Assembly: GCA_012798865.1 (NCBI GenBank)
Contig: JAAZMK010000017.1
Coordinates: 1 to 15,813, forward strand
From: Clostridiaceae bacterium
Lineage (GTDB): Bacteria; Bacillota; Clostridia; Saccharofermentanales; DTU023
Length of the DNA stretch: 15,813 nt
Direction: 5' to 3'
The notes beneath the pieces are model-generated. The model saw nothing but the letters and a program-made list of their open reading frames with translations, was not told the DNA's origin and did not search any database. This document shows positions 1 through 7,753 of this stretch, in pieces; within the stretch, counting starts at the first letter, position 1; each line of letters begins with the position of its first letter. Made by a program: the position numbers and the translations under genes.

Positions 1-218
1 ACTCGGCTAAACTCGCCGAACCCCGTTGAAATGCCGTAAATCGGCTCACCGCTCCTCAAAATCTCGCCCACGAGCGCATACGACGCTTCCATACGCTCGC
101 GGGCATCGGCGGCAATGGCGATTTTGCGCCCATCGACGGCAACCTCCCGCACATCTTCAAGTGTCAAATCCTCGCCGTTTATGACGAGCGTGTCATGTTC
201 TTTTACAAGTTTCATCAT
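1..218 (-). CDS. hutH: Histidine ammonia-lyase, N-terminal fragment (cut by window edge)
   Basis: Only the first 72 codons are in the window; the gene runs off the left edge. The translation contains a short beta-strand region (LVINGEDLTLEDV), the ERMEASYALV helix, and YGISTGFGEF at residues 61-70. This matches the Y-G-(I/V)-x-T-G-F-G signature of the histidine/phenylalanine/tyrosine ammonia-lyase family, whose tyrosine sits in the active site. Histidine ammonia-lyase converts L-histidine to urocanate and ammonia in the cytoplasm, using a self-made MIO cofactor. The Ala-Ser-Gly that forms MIO lies outside the window, so substrate specificity cannot be read; a tyrosine or phenylalanine ammonia-lyase or aminomutase is possible. 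Two adjacent ATG codons (216-218 and 213-215) could start translation; a GGGAG at 223-227 is 4 or 7 nt upstream. No hut neighbours are visible. It has its own probable promoter, so it need not belong to the recN operon. Confidence 0.85.
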   Translation of the reverse strand, partial: MMKLVKEHDTLVINGEDLTLEDVREVAVDGRKIAIAADARERMEASYALVGEILRSGEPIYGISTGFGEFSR

Positions 219-269
219 CTATCTCCCGCCAATCGGCTGGTCCCCTCACAGATAGTCGCCTTTAACATT

Positions 270-298
270 ATCATAGAGCTTAAAATGACTACAATCAA
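270..298 (-). promoter_or_regulatory. Probable SigA-type promoter for hutH
   Basis: On the minus strand TTGATT (plus 293-298) and TATGAT (plus 270-275) are separated by exactly 17 nt, matching the -35/-10 consensus at 4/6 and 5/6. The -35 box overlaps the last bases of recN and its TGA stop. The leader to the ATG would be about 45 nt. It contains a 6-bp inverted repeat (219-224 with 250-255) whose 3' arm touches the end of the Shine-Dalgarno sequence. No terminator separates recN from this promoter, so read-through from recN is also possible. This is pattern matching only. Confidence 0.5.
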
Positions 299-1944
299 AG
301 ATCGTTCTTTGCTTCGATCAGCCGCAACGCCAATAAGCGAGAAGCCTCATCATTTGGTCGCCCTGAAAGAAGTCGTGCCACCTCCATGACGCGATCCTCT
401 CCGTCAATCTCTTGAACTGTCGTCCTCGTGCGCCCGCCCTCGACATACTTGCCAATCAAAAGGTGTCGATCGGCTGCAGCGGCAATCTGGGCGCTATGCG
501 TGACGCAAATGACTTGGCAGTGCTTAGCGATCGATATCAATTTGCGAGCGATCATCGTCGTTGTCTTACCACTAATCCCTGTATCAATCTCGTCGAAAAT
601 TAAAGTTGATACATGATCAACGGATGCCAGTACCGTTTTAATTGCGAGCAGAACGCGAGACGCCTCACCACCGGAGATGATCGAAATCAGCGGCATAAGC
701 GGTTCGCCGGGATTAGGAGCGATTTTGAATCGTACCGCATGCGGATCGGACGGCACACAATCCTCATTCAAATCCAACGCTTCGACTGAAACTTCAAAGG
801 ATGCATTTTTCATATTGAGATCCGCTAGTTCAGCATTGATTGACTTTGAGAGCTTGGCAGCGCAGTCATTTCTAATACTTAGTAGCTGATCTGCCGAATG
901 TCGAAGAGCGGCAAGAAGTTCATTCCTTCGATCGGTCAGAAAAGCGAGTTCTTCTTCCGTTCGATCGAGGCGATCAAGTTCGTGTCGCGCTTTTTGTCCA
1001 TATTCAATAACTGCATTAAGATCATCCCCATATTTGTCCTGCAAACGCCTGAGTTGTGCTAAGCGTGCGTTAGCTCGTTCAATTTCCTCCGGGCGAACAT
1101 CGAGTCTGTCATAAACACGCTCTAAATCAACTACGATTTCCGTCAGATCGTGACGCAGTGATTCCGCTCGTTCGAGAACATCCTTCATATAACTACTATG
1201 CTTTGAAGCGGCATGCATATTGGCAATCGCGCGGCTGAGTTGAGCTTGAGCAGAATGTTCGTCATCGCCTGACAGTTCGTTCATCGCCTGACCGATATAC
1301 GTTGCAATTTCGATGACCGCAGACACTGTACGAATTTTCTTTAGCAGCTGCTCCTCTTCACCGGGCACAACTTCCGCATTCTCGATCTCTTCAACCTGAT
1401 ATCGCAGAATGCCGCGCCGACGATCGCGCGTTTCGGGATCCTGGAAAAGCTCAGACAGGCGTTTTTCGATGGATTTATATTCTTCGTATTGAGAAAAGTA
1501 GATTGCAAGCGCGCGAGCGACAGACGATCCCCCAAATGCATCCAATAATGCTTTATGGACACTTTCCGAAAAAATAGATTGTTGATCGCTTTGACTGTGA
1601 ATTGCGACGAGCGGTTCCGTTATCGAACGAAGCTCGCTCACGGTGACGAGATGTCCGTTAATTTTGGCGTAACTTCTATTATTGTCTCGCAAACCACGCG
1701 AGATGATAATCTCGTCTTCTTGTTCCAAATCTTGTCCGGAAAACAAGATCGATACGACTGCTTCCTCAGCTCCTGCTCGCAACATCGAGCGATCGCTACG
1801 ACCGCCGATAGCAAATTCCAAAGCATCGACTACGATCGACTTGCCCGCTCCCGTCTCACCCGACAGGACAGTTAATCCTGCACCGAAACTTACCCCGGTA
1901 TGCTCCACCAACGCAAAATTATCGATCTCGACGCGATGAATCAT
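295..1944 (-). CDS. recN: DNA repair ATPase RecN
   Basis: This is a cytoplasmic SMC-like ATPase that gathers at double-strand breaks and supports RecA-dependent repair. At 549 residues it has normal family length. The N-terminal head carries Walker A GETGAGKS at residues 29-36. The middle (about 150-370) is charged, heptad-like coiled coil. The C-terminal head has the ABC signature SGGEAS (424-429), Walker B LIFDEIDTGISG (448-459) and the VTHSAQIAAAAD histidine switch (481-492). The start ATG directly precedes the typical IHRVEIDNFALVE beta strand. I see no clear Shine-Dalgarno in the 14 nt after the argR stop, so translation may depend on coupling to argR. The argR-recN pairing is widespread in Bacillota. 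It is the last gene of the long minus-strand run. Confidence 0.97.
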   Translation of the reverse strand: MIHRVEIDNFALVEHTGVSFGAGLTVLSGETGAGKSIVVDALEFAIGGRSDRSMLRAGAEEAVVSILFSGQDLEQEDEIIISRGLRDNNRSYAKINGHLVTVSELRSITEPLVAIHSQSDQQSIFSESVHKALLDAFGGSSVARALAIYFSQYEEYKSIEKRLSELFQDPETRDRRRGILRYQVEEIENAEVVPGEEEQLLKKIRTVSAVIEIATYIGQAMNELSGDDEHSAQAQLSRAIANMHAASKHSSYMKDVLERAESLRHDLTEIVVDLERVYDRLDVRPEEIERANARLAQLRRLQDKYGDDLNAVIEYGQKARHELDRLDRTEEELAFLTDRRNELLAALRHSADQLLSIRNDCAAKLSKSINAELADLNMKNASFEVSVEALDLNEDCVPSDPHAVRFKIAPNPGEPLMPLISIISGGEASRVLLAIKTVLASVDHVSTLIFDEIDTGISGKTTTMIARKLISIAKHCQVICVTHSAQIAAAADRHLLIGKYVEGGRTRTTVQEIDGEDRVMEVARLLSGRPNDEASRLLALRLIEAKNDL

Positions 1945-1958
1945 AAAGGCAATCAGGT

Positions 1959-2447
1959 TTAGCTTTCTGTCGCTTCCATACTATCGGTAATCGACAATGC
2001 TACGAGTTTCGCCCTGAGCTTCTCCGCTACCTCGCTATTGCACGTCGCAACGAAGATCGTATCATCGCCGGCGAGTGTTCCAATAATTTCGTCGAGATAC
2101 ATGGAGTCGAGCGCGGATGCTGCGCCCTGCGCCATGCCTGGTAGCGTCTTCATGATTACGAAGGCATTCGATCGATTGACCGAAATGACTGCTTCTGCAA
2201 ATACACGGCGCATACGTCCGGCAGCAACCTCGCCGCTATGACTTAATGTGACGTATTTCTGTGTACCCTCTCCCGTCATCACTTTCACGATACCGAGCTC
2301 CTTGATATCTCGTGAAACTGTTGCTTGAGTCACCACGATACCCGAAACCTTAAGAGCTTCAACAAGATCTGCCTGCGTTTCAATGTTTTGATCGTTGATA
2401 ATGCGTATTATGCGCGATTGACGTTGCTTTTTTGGTACTTTCTTCAT
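1959..2447 (-). CDS. argR: Arginine repressor ArgR/AhrC
   Basis: This is the hexameric arginine-dependent transcription factor that represses arginine biosynthesis and often activates catabolism. The protein is 162 residues. The N-terminal winged helix-turn-helix includes TQATVSRDIKELG (40-52), the recognition helix region. The C-terminal oligomerisation and arginine-binding domain includes TLPGMAQGAASALD (101-114) and GTLAGDDTI (123-131), with the paired aspartates that contact arginine. The frame stays open 20 codons further upstream, but that stretch lies inside nadK and has no family similarity. The ATG at 2447 gives the classical basic N-terminus (MKKVPKKQRQSRI) and is preceded by AAAAGGGG. 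It overlaps the nadK TGA in an ATGA, so the two are probably translationally coupled. Likely targets elsewhere in the genome cannot be seen here. Confidence 0.96.
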   Translation of the reverse strand: MKKVPKKQRQSRIIRIINDQNIETQADLVEALKVSGIVVTQATVSRDIKELGIVKVMTGEGTQKYVTLSHSGEVAAGRMRRVFAEAVISVNRSNAFVIMKTLPGMAQGAASALDSMYLDEIIGTLAGDDTIFVATCNSEVAEKLRAKLVALSITDSMEATES

Positions 2448-3298
2448 CTGCTTAGTCCCCTTTTGCGGATTTTTGTAGGAAGTGTTTTGAAAAAATCCTC
2501 TTCCCACAATCGTATGTACTGTACCTTTCTGTCAGAGACGCTGACAGTTACACGCGAACCTGTCGTCATCTCATACCCGACGCGACCGTCGACTGACAAG
2601 ATAGCGCCACCCTGATTGGAAATCAAACGCAGTGTAATTTCCGATTTAAGACCAATAACATATGATCTGTTCTGTAACGTATGTGGACAAATTGGTGTAA
2701 TCAGCATGACCTCTGCCGTCGGATGAACAATAGGACCCCCAGCCGAGAGAGAATATGCAGTCGAACCGGTTGGTGTTGATATGATAACGCCGTCACCAGG
2801 CAGATTTTCAACGCGCTCACCGTCTATTTCAAGCCCTACATCAATCGATTTTACGATGTTTCCCCGCGCGAGAATAACATCATTAAGCGCCTCCTCGAAG
2901 ACAATACGATGCCCGCCCGTATCGTAACAAGATGATGCGAGCAAAGCTCTTTGTTCAATCGTATACGCTCGGTCGACGAGAAGTTTGACTGCTCTCTCCA
3001 TTCGCTCAACATCAATTTCATGTAAAAAGCCGACACTGCCTAGATTCACACCCGTAATGGGTAGATTTTTTGCGCTTTCATGATGCGCGGCTGTTAAAAA
3101 AGTACCGTCACCGCCTAGACAAATCAACAAATCGCACGACTCGTACGATCCGCGAAATAGACATTCCGCTTTCAGCTCAGGTGCAATGCCATCTTCAATC
3201 ACAGCAGTTGCGCCGGCAGCCGCAATAAAGGATATCAACCGACGCGTGACGACGAAACCGGGATCTCTTGATAAATTGGGGTACAGTGCGATACGCAC
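2444..3298 (-). CDS. nadK: NAD kinase
   Basis: It phosphorylates NAD to NADP with ATP or polyphosphate in the cytoplasm. The 284-residue protein shows the family landmarks in order: GGDGT at 62-66, NLGSVGFL at 85-92, NDVILARGNIVK at 139-150, and the glycine-rich GDGVIISTPTGSTAYSLSAG from about 168 to 187. It ends with the usual beta-rich C-terminus (ILSVDGRVGYE). The start codon is GTG (3296-3298), chosen because the family begins directly with a strand like RIALYPN, and because AAAGG lies 8 nt upstream. The stop overlaps the argR start by 4 bp. In Bacillus and many clostridia an rRNA methyltransferase gene (tlyA/yqxC) sits between dxs and nadK; here only 31 nt and a hairpin remain. Confidence 0.97.
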   Translation of the reverse strand: MRIALYPNLSRDPGFVVTRRLISFIAAAGATAVIEDGIAPELKAECLFRGSYESCDLLICLGGDGTFLTAAHHESAKNLPITGVNLGSVGFLHEIDVERMERAVKLLVDRAYTIEQRALLASSCYDTGGHRIVFEEALNDVILARGNIVKSIDVGLEIDGERVENLPGDGVIISTPTGSTAYSLSAGGPIVHPTAEVMLITPICPHTLQNRSYVIGLKSEITLRLISNQGGAILSVDGRVGYEMTTGSRVTVSVSDRKVQYIRLWEEDFFKTLPTKIRKRGLSR

Positions 3299-3316
3299 GA
3301 TTACAACCTTTCAAGC

Positions 3317-3337
3317 CGGGATACTGTCTCTATCCCG
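3317..3337 (-). promoter_or_regulatory. Intercistronic hairpin over the dxs stop codon
   Basis: A perfect 7-bp inverted repeat, CGGGATA/TATCCCG (3317-3323 with 3331-3337), has a 7-nt loop. On the minus-strand transcript the dxs TAG stop lies at the loop edge of the 5' arm. The sequence after it (GCTTGAAAGG) has no U tract, so it is not a canonical intrinsic terminator. It could stabilise the upstream mRNA 3' end or tune nadK translation, since its 3' arm ends 18 nt before the GTG start. Function is inference. Confidence 0.4.
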
Positions 3338-5252
3338 ATTTGGGTGATGCTTCGATAAGACGAGCCATACGCTCCGCGAGTCCTGCTACGTCGAGCCCCT
3401 CATCGCTGAGGAGCTCCGCTCTAGTTGCCTGACCTATTATCCGGTTACGGACTCCGGCAAAATCTACCGACACCTTTACAGAAGACCGCATCGCTTCTGA
3501 GACAATCCTCGAACCAAAACCACCCAGTTCGCAACCATCTTCGACGACGAATAATTTTCCCGTCCTTTGTATAGATTCTAACATATTGTAATAATCAAAA
3601 GGAACTGCAGAAATACAGGAAAAGAGGTCGATCGATACATTTTTCTTCGAATTATTCATGATAAGCTCAACCGCTTTTCCTGTATCCGGGAGTGTAGCGC
3701 CTAGTGATATCACAGTAAGATCATTGCCTTTTTCTATTCTGCGAAGCGGAACGAGTACGCTCAAGCCATCTTCGTGCACGTCAAAACTATCAGGAAGGAG
3801 ACAGCGCGTATCGGCGATGTCGTGAGGATAGCGAATCAAAATCGGTCCGTCATGATGCAGCGATAGCAAGAGTATCGCGCGTAAATCCGATGCTGTCGCA
3901 GGAGCGAATACGCTCAGATTCGGATAGGAAAGCGTCATGGCGAGGTCGAAAATTCCTTGATGCGTCTCGCCGTCACCGCCTACGCATCCCGCTCGGTCTA
4001 GTGCGAAAACAACGGGAAGATTTTGGAGACAGACATCGTGAATCAACTGATCGAGAGCTCGTTGCATAAATGTACTATATATCGCTACATACGGTTTTAA
4101 GCCTCCGATCGCCATACCTGCCGCCATCGTCACGGCATGTTGTTCTGCTATTCCGACGTCAAACAGTCGGTCGGGGAATTTTTCTGAGAATGTTTGCAGA
4201 CCGGTTCCTTGCATCATGGCAGCAGTTACGGCAACGACATTCTGATCGATCTCCGCAAGCTCGATCATTGTCTCGCCGAAAACGCGGGAAAATGTTTTCT
4301 TCCCGTCACCAGCTGCTGATTTACCGTTAACCAAATCGAATGGCGCGACGCCGTGATAGTCAGCAGGAGCATCTTCCGCAAACGTATATCCTTTCCCCTT
4401 CACCGTCATGACATGCAGTAGAACGGGACCGCGAACCAGCCTTAAAGCTTGCAGGTGACGATCCAGATCTTTTAAATCATGTCCGTCGATCGGTCCATAA
4501 TATCGAAAACCCAATTGTTCGAAGATGCCTCCGCCCTGTCGTCTCCACAATCTAAGATTTCTCTTGACAGCTGCGAGAAGTTTAATAATCGGCTTGCCGA
4601 TCAAAGGGATGCGGTCGAGTCTCACCTCCCACGTCGTCTTCAATCGGATATAGCGCTGCGAAGTGCGCAGCTGCTCGAAATGATGCGCCAAGCCACCGAC
4701 GACGTGATCGATACACATCTGGTTGTCGTTTAAAATGACGAGAAGATTTTCGCCGGACTGTCCTGCATCCGATAGCGCCTCAAATGCCATGCCTCCGCCG
4801 ATGGATCCATCTCCGATCAGTGCGACCGTACGACTATCATCACCTTTTGCCCGCTTGGCACGTGCAATCCCGAGCGCGGCAGAAATCGACGTGCTGCTGT
4901 GCCCCGTGTTGAACGAATCATAGGGACTCTCCTCGCGTTTCGGAAAACCGGATAGACCTCCTTTCCTCCGCAGAGAACGAAACTCGTCGCGCCGATCCGT
5001 GAGAATCTTCCATGCGTAGCATTGATGCCCCACATCGAAAACAACGGAATCCTCGGGGAGATTCAACGAAGAAAGCAATGAAATAGTTAATTCGACGACA
5101 CCTAGATTCGGTGCGAGATGACCGCCGTTAGCGGCAACGATCTCTATGATATAATCACGTACTTCCTGTGCCAACTGCTCTTTCTCGTCGAAAGACAGGT
5201 TACGTATCGCAGAAGGTCCGTCGATTGAAGAGAGCAACCTATAATTGTTCAA
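3330..5252 (-). CDS. dxs: 1-deoxy-D-xylulose-5-phosphate synthase
   Basis: This thiamine-diphosphate enzyme condenses pyruvate and glyceraldehyde 3-phosphate to form DXP, the entry step of the methylerythritol phosphate isoprenoid route. The 640-residue length is normal. Visible motifs are the VGHQCYAWKILTDRR block (74-88), GDGS at 147-150 followed by NDNQMCI at 175-181 (Mg/ThDP site; the family more often has NDNEMSI), DVGIAEQH with catalytic Glu370, the STFMQRALDQLIHD helix, and DRAGCVGGDGETHQG at 419-433. The C-terminal domain has VVEDGCELGGFGS. The start is TTG (5250-5252), supported by GGAAAGGA about 10 nt upstream and by correct alignment with family N-termini. It begins 2 nt after the ispA stop, so coupling is likely. 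Pairing with ispA places isoprenoid precursor and prenyl chain synthesis in one transcript. Confidence 0.97.
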   Translation of the reverse strand: MNNYRLLSSIDGPSAIRNLSFDEKEQLAQEVRDYIIEIVAANGGHLAPNLGVVELTISLLSSLNLPEDSVVFDVGHQCYAWKILTDRRDEFRSLRRKGGLSGFPKREESPYDSFNTGHSSTSISAALGIARAKRAKGDDSRTVALIGDGSIGGGMAFEALSDAGQSGENLLVILNDNQMCIDHVVGGLAHHFEQLRTSQRYIRLKTTWEVRLDRIPLIGKPIIKLLAAVKRNLRLWRRQGGGIFEQLGFRYYGPIDGHDLKDLDRHLQALRLVRGPVLLHVMTVKGKGYTFAEDAPADYHGVAPFDLVNGKSAAGDGKKTFSRVFGETMIELAEIDQNVVAVTAAMMQGTGLQTFSEKFPDRLFDVGIAEQHAVTMAAGMAIGGLKPYVAIYSTFMQRALDQLIHDVCLQNLPVVFALDRAGCVGGDGETHQGIFDLAMTLSYPNLSVFAPATASDLRAILLLSLHHDGPILIRYPHDIADTRCLLPDSFDVHEDGLSVLVPLRRIEKGNDLTVISLGATLPDTGKAVELIMNNSKKNVSIDLFSCISAVPFDYYNMLESIQRTGKLFVVEDGCELGGFGSRIVSEAMRSSVKVSVDFAGVRNRIIGQATRAELLSDEGLDVAGLAERMARLIEASPKSG

Positions 5253-5254
5253 GG

Positions 5255-6175
5255 TTAATATGTCCTTTCCATTAGACGGCGCGTCAATTCCTTCAAAATA
5301 CCTACCTCTTTGCCTCGATGCTCCAGTCGCAGGAATGCGTCCATGGCGGCATCCGTATGCTCCGACAATAAAGCAATCGCTTTTTCTCGTCCGGCAACCG
5401 TAACAAAAGTCTTCTTGCCGTCGCGCTCATCTTTATGCCTAGTTTTTCCGAAATGATTGCTTAGCTCAACGCCATCAAGAATATCATCTCTGATTTGGAA
5501 TGCAAGCCCAAGATGCTGACCTGCACACCTGAGATCTCTTAAATCTTCATCGCTCGCACCGCATAGATGACCGGCAGTTTCAATGGCGCCGGCAATCAAA
5601 GAACCCGTCTTCAGTAACGCCATCGACTCCACATCTTCAATTGTCACGGAAGAAAAGCAAGCATCCTCCATAGATAGATCGAGATCTTGCCCAAGAACCA
5701 TTCCGTGACCGCCAGCTGATTTGGCAACAGTGCGCATCGCTCGCCTGTGCGCCTCCGAACACATTGTTCCGATAGAATCGAGCATCGTTTCAAAAGCGAG
5801 ATTCAAGAGAAGGTCGCCCGCCAAGATCGCGATTCCCTCGCCGAAAACCTTGTGGCAAGACGGCTGCCCGCGTCTATAATCATCATTGTCCATCGAAGGT
5901 AAATCGTCGTGGATAAGCGAATACGAATGGATCATCTCGATTGCCGTTGCGAAACGATACGCATTATCCGGAATATCATCACCAAAAATACGACACGTCA
6001 TAAGAAGCAAGATCGGGCGCACCCGTTTTCCTCCGCCTAACGCACTGTAACGAGCCGCCTGCCAGACTTTACTTTGTTCGAATCCTTGAGGCGGCGTAAG
6101 ACATTCATCAAGTATCGCCTCTATACATGCTCTATCGCGCTCGTACTGTTCTTCATAATAATCAATGCTATTCAT
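5255..6175 (-). CDS. ispA: Polyprenyl (farnesyl/geranylgeranyl) diphosphate synthase
   Basis: A class I trans-prenyltransferase that adds isopentenyl diphosphate to dimethylallyl, geranyl or farnesyl diphosphate, feeding undecaprenyl phosphate and quinone synthesis. It has 306 residues. GGGKRVRP (47-54) binds substrate; the first aspartate-rich motif is HDDLPSMDND (89-98) followed by RRGQP (101-105). The second is FQIRDDILD (226-234), and GKTRHKDERDGKKTF matches the K-containing loop after it. Chain length cannot be fixed with certainty, but the two-residue insertion in the first motif fits bacterial FPP synthases. The frame is open upstream, but the ATG at 6175 gives the standard N-terminus (MNSIDYYEEQY). 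It overlaps the xseB stop by 8 bp. Confidence 0.95.
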   Translation of the reverse strand: MNSIDYYEEQYERDRACIEAILDECLTPPQGFEQSKVWQAARYSALGGGKRVRPILLLMTCRIFGDDIPDNAYRFATAIEMIHSYSLIHDDLPSMDNDDYRRGQPSCHKVFGEGIAILAGDLLLNLAFETMLDSIGTMCSEAHRRAMRTVAKSAGGHGMVLGQDLDLSMEDACFSSVTIEDVESMALLKTGSLIAGAIETAGHLCGASDEDLRDLRCAGQHLGLAFQIRDDILDGVELSNHFGKTRHKDERDGKKTFVTVAGREKAIALLSEHTDAAMDAFLRLEHRGKEVGILKELTRRLMERTY

Positions 6176-6401
6176 CGTTGAATGGCTCCGTACGCCCCGA
6201 CTGATCGACAAGAATGAGCATCTCTTCTCTCATCGCATTTAACTTATCGGCACAGAAAGTGGAAAGCGCGATACCTTCACGGAATAATTCCATCGAGCGG
6301 TCGAGAGAACCTTCACCTCGCTCAAGCGTTGTGACTATCTCCTCGAGTCTCTTGATGGCATCCTCGTAAGTCAAATCCTCAGGAAGTTTGCAGTCAGTCA
6401 T
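6168..6401 (-). CDS. xseB: Exonuclease VII small subunit
   Basis: The small helical subunit binds XseA to form exonuclease VII, which degrades single-stranded DNA from both ends. The product is 77 residues, as expected. The core LTYEDAIKRLEEIVTTLERG followed by EGSLDRSMELFREGIAL is the diagnostic two-helix signature of the family. The frame is open for ten more codons upstream, but those would translate the ribosome binding site itself (RSFRRRRK). The ATG at 6401 is fixed by AAGGAGGAG at 6406-6414, the strongest Shine-Dalgarno in this gene run. It follows xseA after a 68-nt gap and its TAG overlaps the start of ispA. Confidence 0.95.
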   Translation of the reverse strand: MTDCKLPEDLTYEDAIKRLEEIVTTLERGEGSLDRSMELFREGIALSTFCADKLNAMREEMLILVDQSGRTEPFNDE

Positions 6402-6405
6402 TTTT

Positions 6406-6414
6406 CTCCTCCTT
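6406..6414 (-). promoter_or_regulatory. Strong Shine-Dalgarno fixing the xseB start
   Basis: AAGGAGGAG on the minus strand lies 4 nt (6 nt counted from the AAGGAGG core) before the ATG at 6401. It rules out the longer upstream reading of xseB. After the 68-nt xseA-xseB gap it allows independent initiation on the small subunit, which is needed in excess over XseA in the known complex. Confidence 0.8.
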
Positions 6415-6469
6415 CTGAATGATCTCTTCATAGCATATGCGCTTTAGCATCAGAAATCTTTGAGTGAAT

Positions 6470-7753
6470 TTAAGTTCCTTTACTCAATTCACTTGCTGAA
6501 CACAAAATCCGCGCGTCCACCTCACCGTCAGCAAATACGAGATCGACGATGTCGTCTTTCTTCAAAGATGAAGCCGACATGACTATATTGCCCGTGGGAC
6601 GTCTGACTACGGAATAACCCCTCATGAGCACAGCAAGCGGCGAAAGCGTTTCAAGCGCTTTTGTCAACGTCTCAAGTTTAGATGCACAATTTGATTCTAT
6701 ACGTTGAATCGCCGCACGGAATTTCTCTTCCAGTCGCGAATATCGCATATCCGCGTCCGTCATTCTCTTGGGAAAAACATTGACAAGACGCTGATGATAA
6801 AGCGCAAGCCTCGCCTGGTGTCTCTCAACGATAGCGGTCGGCTTAACGAGAACAGGACGATTTGCCAAGTGGGTTAGATGCCTGCCGGAAAGCTCTAAAC
6901 GTTGAGCAAAGACCTGCTCTAATGAAGATGAGAGCAGTTCGAGCCTCTCGTAGAGCGCATTTTTCAATGGTACAACAAGCTCGGCTGCAGCGGACGGTGT
7001 CGGCGCGCGAAGATCGGCGACAAAATCGGCAATTGTATAGTCAGTCTCATGACCTACGGCGGAAATGACCGGTATGTCGGAAGCGGCGATTGCCCTCGCA
7101 GTCACTTCCTCATTGAACGGCTGTAAGTCTTCCTGTGATCCTCCACCACGCCCCACAATGATGACATCTCCCAATTGAAGTCTATTGGCAGTGGCAATCG
7201 CAGCCGCAATTTCATTCTCTGCGCCAGCCCCTTGGACAGCGACTGGTATTAATATTAAGCTCATGCCGGGAAAACGCCTGCGTGTCACGTGAATCATATC
7301 GCGTATAACGGCGCCGGCACAGGAGGTTACGGCAACAATACGTTTTGGCATTGTCGGGATCGGCTTTTTCTTGCTTGCAGCAAACAAACCTTCACGCTCT
7401 AGCTTTTCCTTGAGCTTGACAAATCTCGTGTATAGATCGCCAATCCCCTCTTCGCGAGCACCACTGACAATCAGTTGAAATCTGCCAGTCTTGTCGTAGA
7501 GATTAGGACGCGCGAACAGAACGACGCTCATGCCGTCCAAAAGATCAAAACGAATACTTCCTGCGGCGCCTCTGAAAAGCACACAGTCTACAGCCGCTTC
7601 GCTGTCCTTCAACGTGAAATATGTATGACCTGAAGGGTATTTTTTTAGCCCTGAAATCTCTCCTCTGACTTGAACCTTCGCCAATAGAGGGTCCCTGGTC
7701 AGCGTCTCGTTGACTGCACGGTTCAGCTCCGCTACCGAATAAACACTTGACAT
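6470..7753 (-). CDS. xseA: Exonuclease VII large subunit
   Basis: This is the catalytic subunit of exonuclease VII, a metal-tolerant single-strand DNA exonuclease acting in repair and recombination. It has 427 residues. The N-terminal OB fold (about 1-105) has VQVRGEISGLKKYPSGHTYF and FRGAAGSIRF. The catalytic domain has TSCAGAVIRD (143-152), GRGGGSQEDLQPFN (201-214), SAVGHETDYTIADFVADLRA (231-250) and TPSAAAEL (252-259). A long coiled-coil arm follows (about 265-385) and the C-terminus contains the LMRGYSVVRR strand. The ATG overlaps the nusB TAA by one base (TAATG) and GAGGA lies 6 nt before it. The folD gene that often lies between nusB and xseA in related genomes is absent. Confidence 0.97.
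   Translation of the reverse strand: MSSVYSVAELNRAVNETLTRDPLLAKVQVRGEISGLKKYPSGHTYFTLKDSEAAVDCVLFRGAAGSIRFDLLDGMSVVLFARPNLYDKTGRFQLIVSGAREEGIGDLYTRFVKLKEKLEREGLFAASKKKPIPTMPKRIVAVTSCAGAVIRDMIHVTRRRFPGMSLILIPVAVQGAGAENEIAAAIATANRLQLGDVIIVGRGGGSQEDLQPFNEEVTARAIAASDIPVISAVGHETDYTIADFVADLRAPTPSAAAELVVPLKNALYERLELLSSSLEQVFAQRLELSGRHLTHLANRPVLVKPTAIVERHQARLALYHQRLVNVFPKRMTDADMRYSRLEEKFRAAIQRIESNCASKLETLTKALETLSPLAVLMRGYSVVRRPTGNIVMSASSLKKDDIVDLVFADGEVDARILCSASELSKGT

Noticed and set aside
2448..2507. Upstream extension of argR by 20 codons
   Set aside because: The extension lies inside nadK, has no similarity to ArgR N-termini, and the ATG at 2447 forms the usual ATGA overlap with a ribosome site nearby.
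6176..6211. Upstream extension of ispA by 12 codons
   Set aside because: It lies within xseB and lacks family similarity; the internal ATG at 6175 gives the expected N-terminus.
6360..6450. A short minus-strand frame of about 18 codons in the xseA-xseB gap (MLKRICYEE...)
   Set aside because: It overlaps the xseB ribosome site and start, has no good ribosome site, and is short enough to arise by chance.
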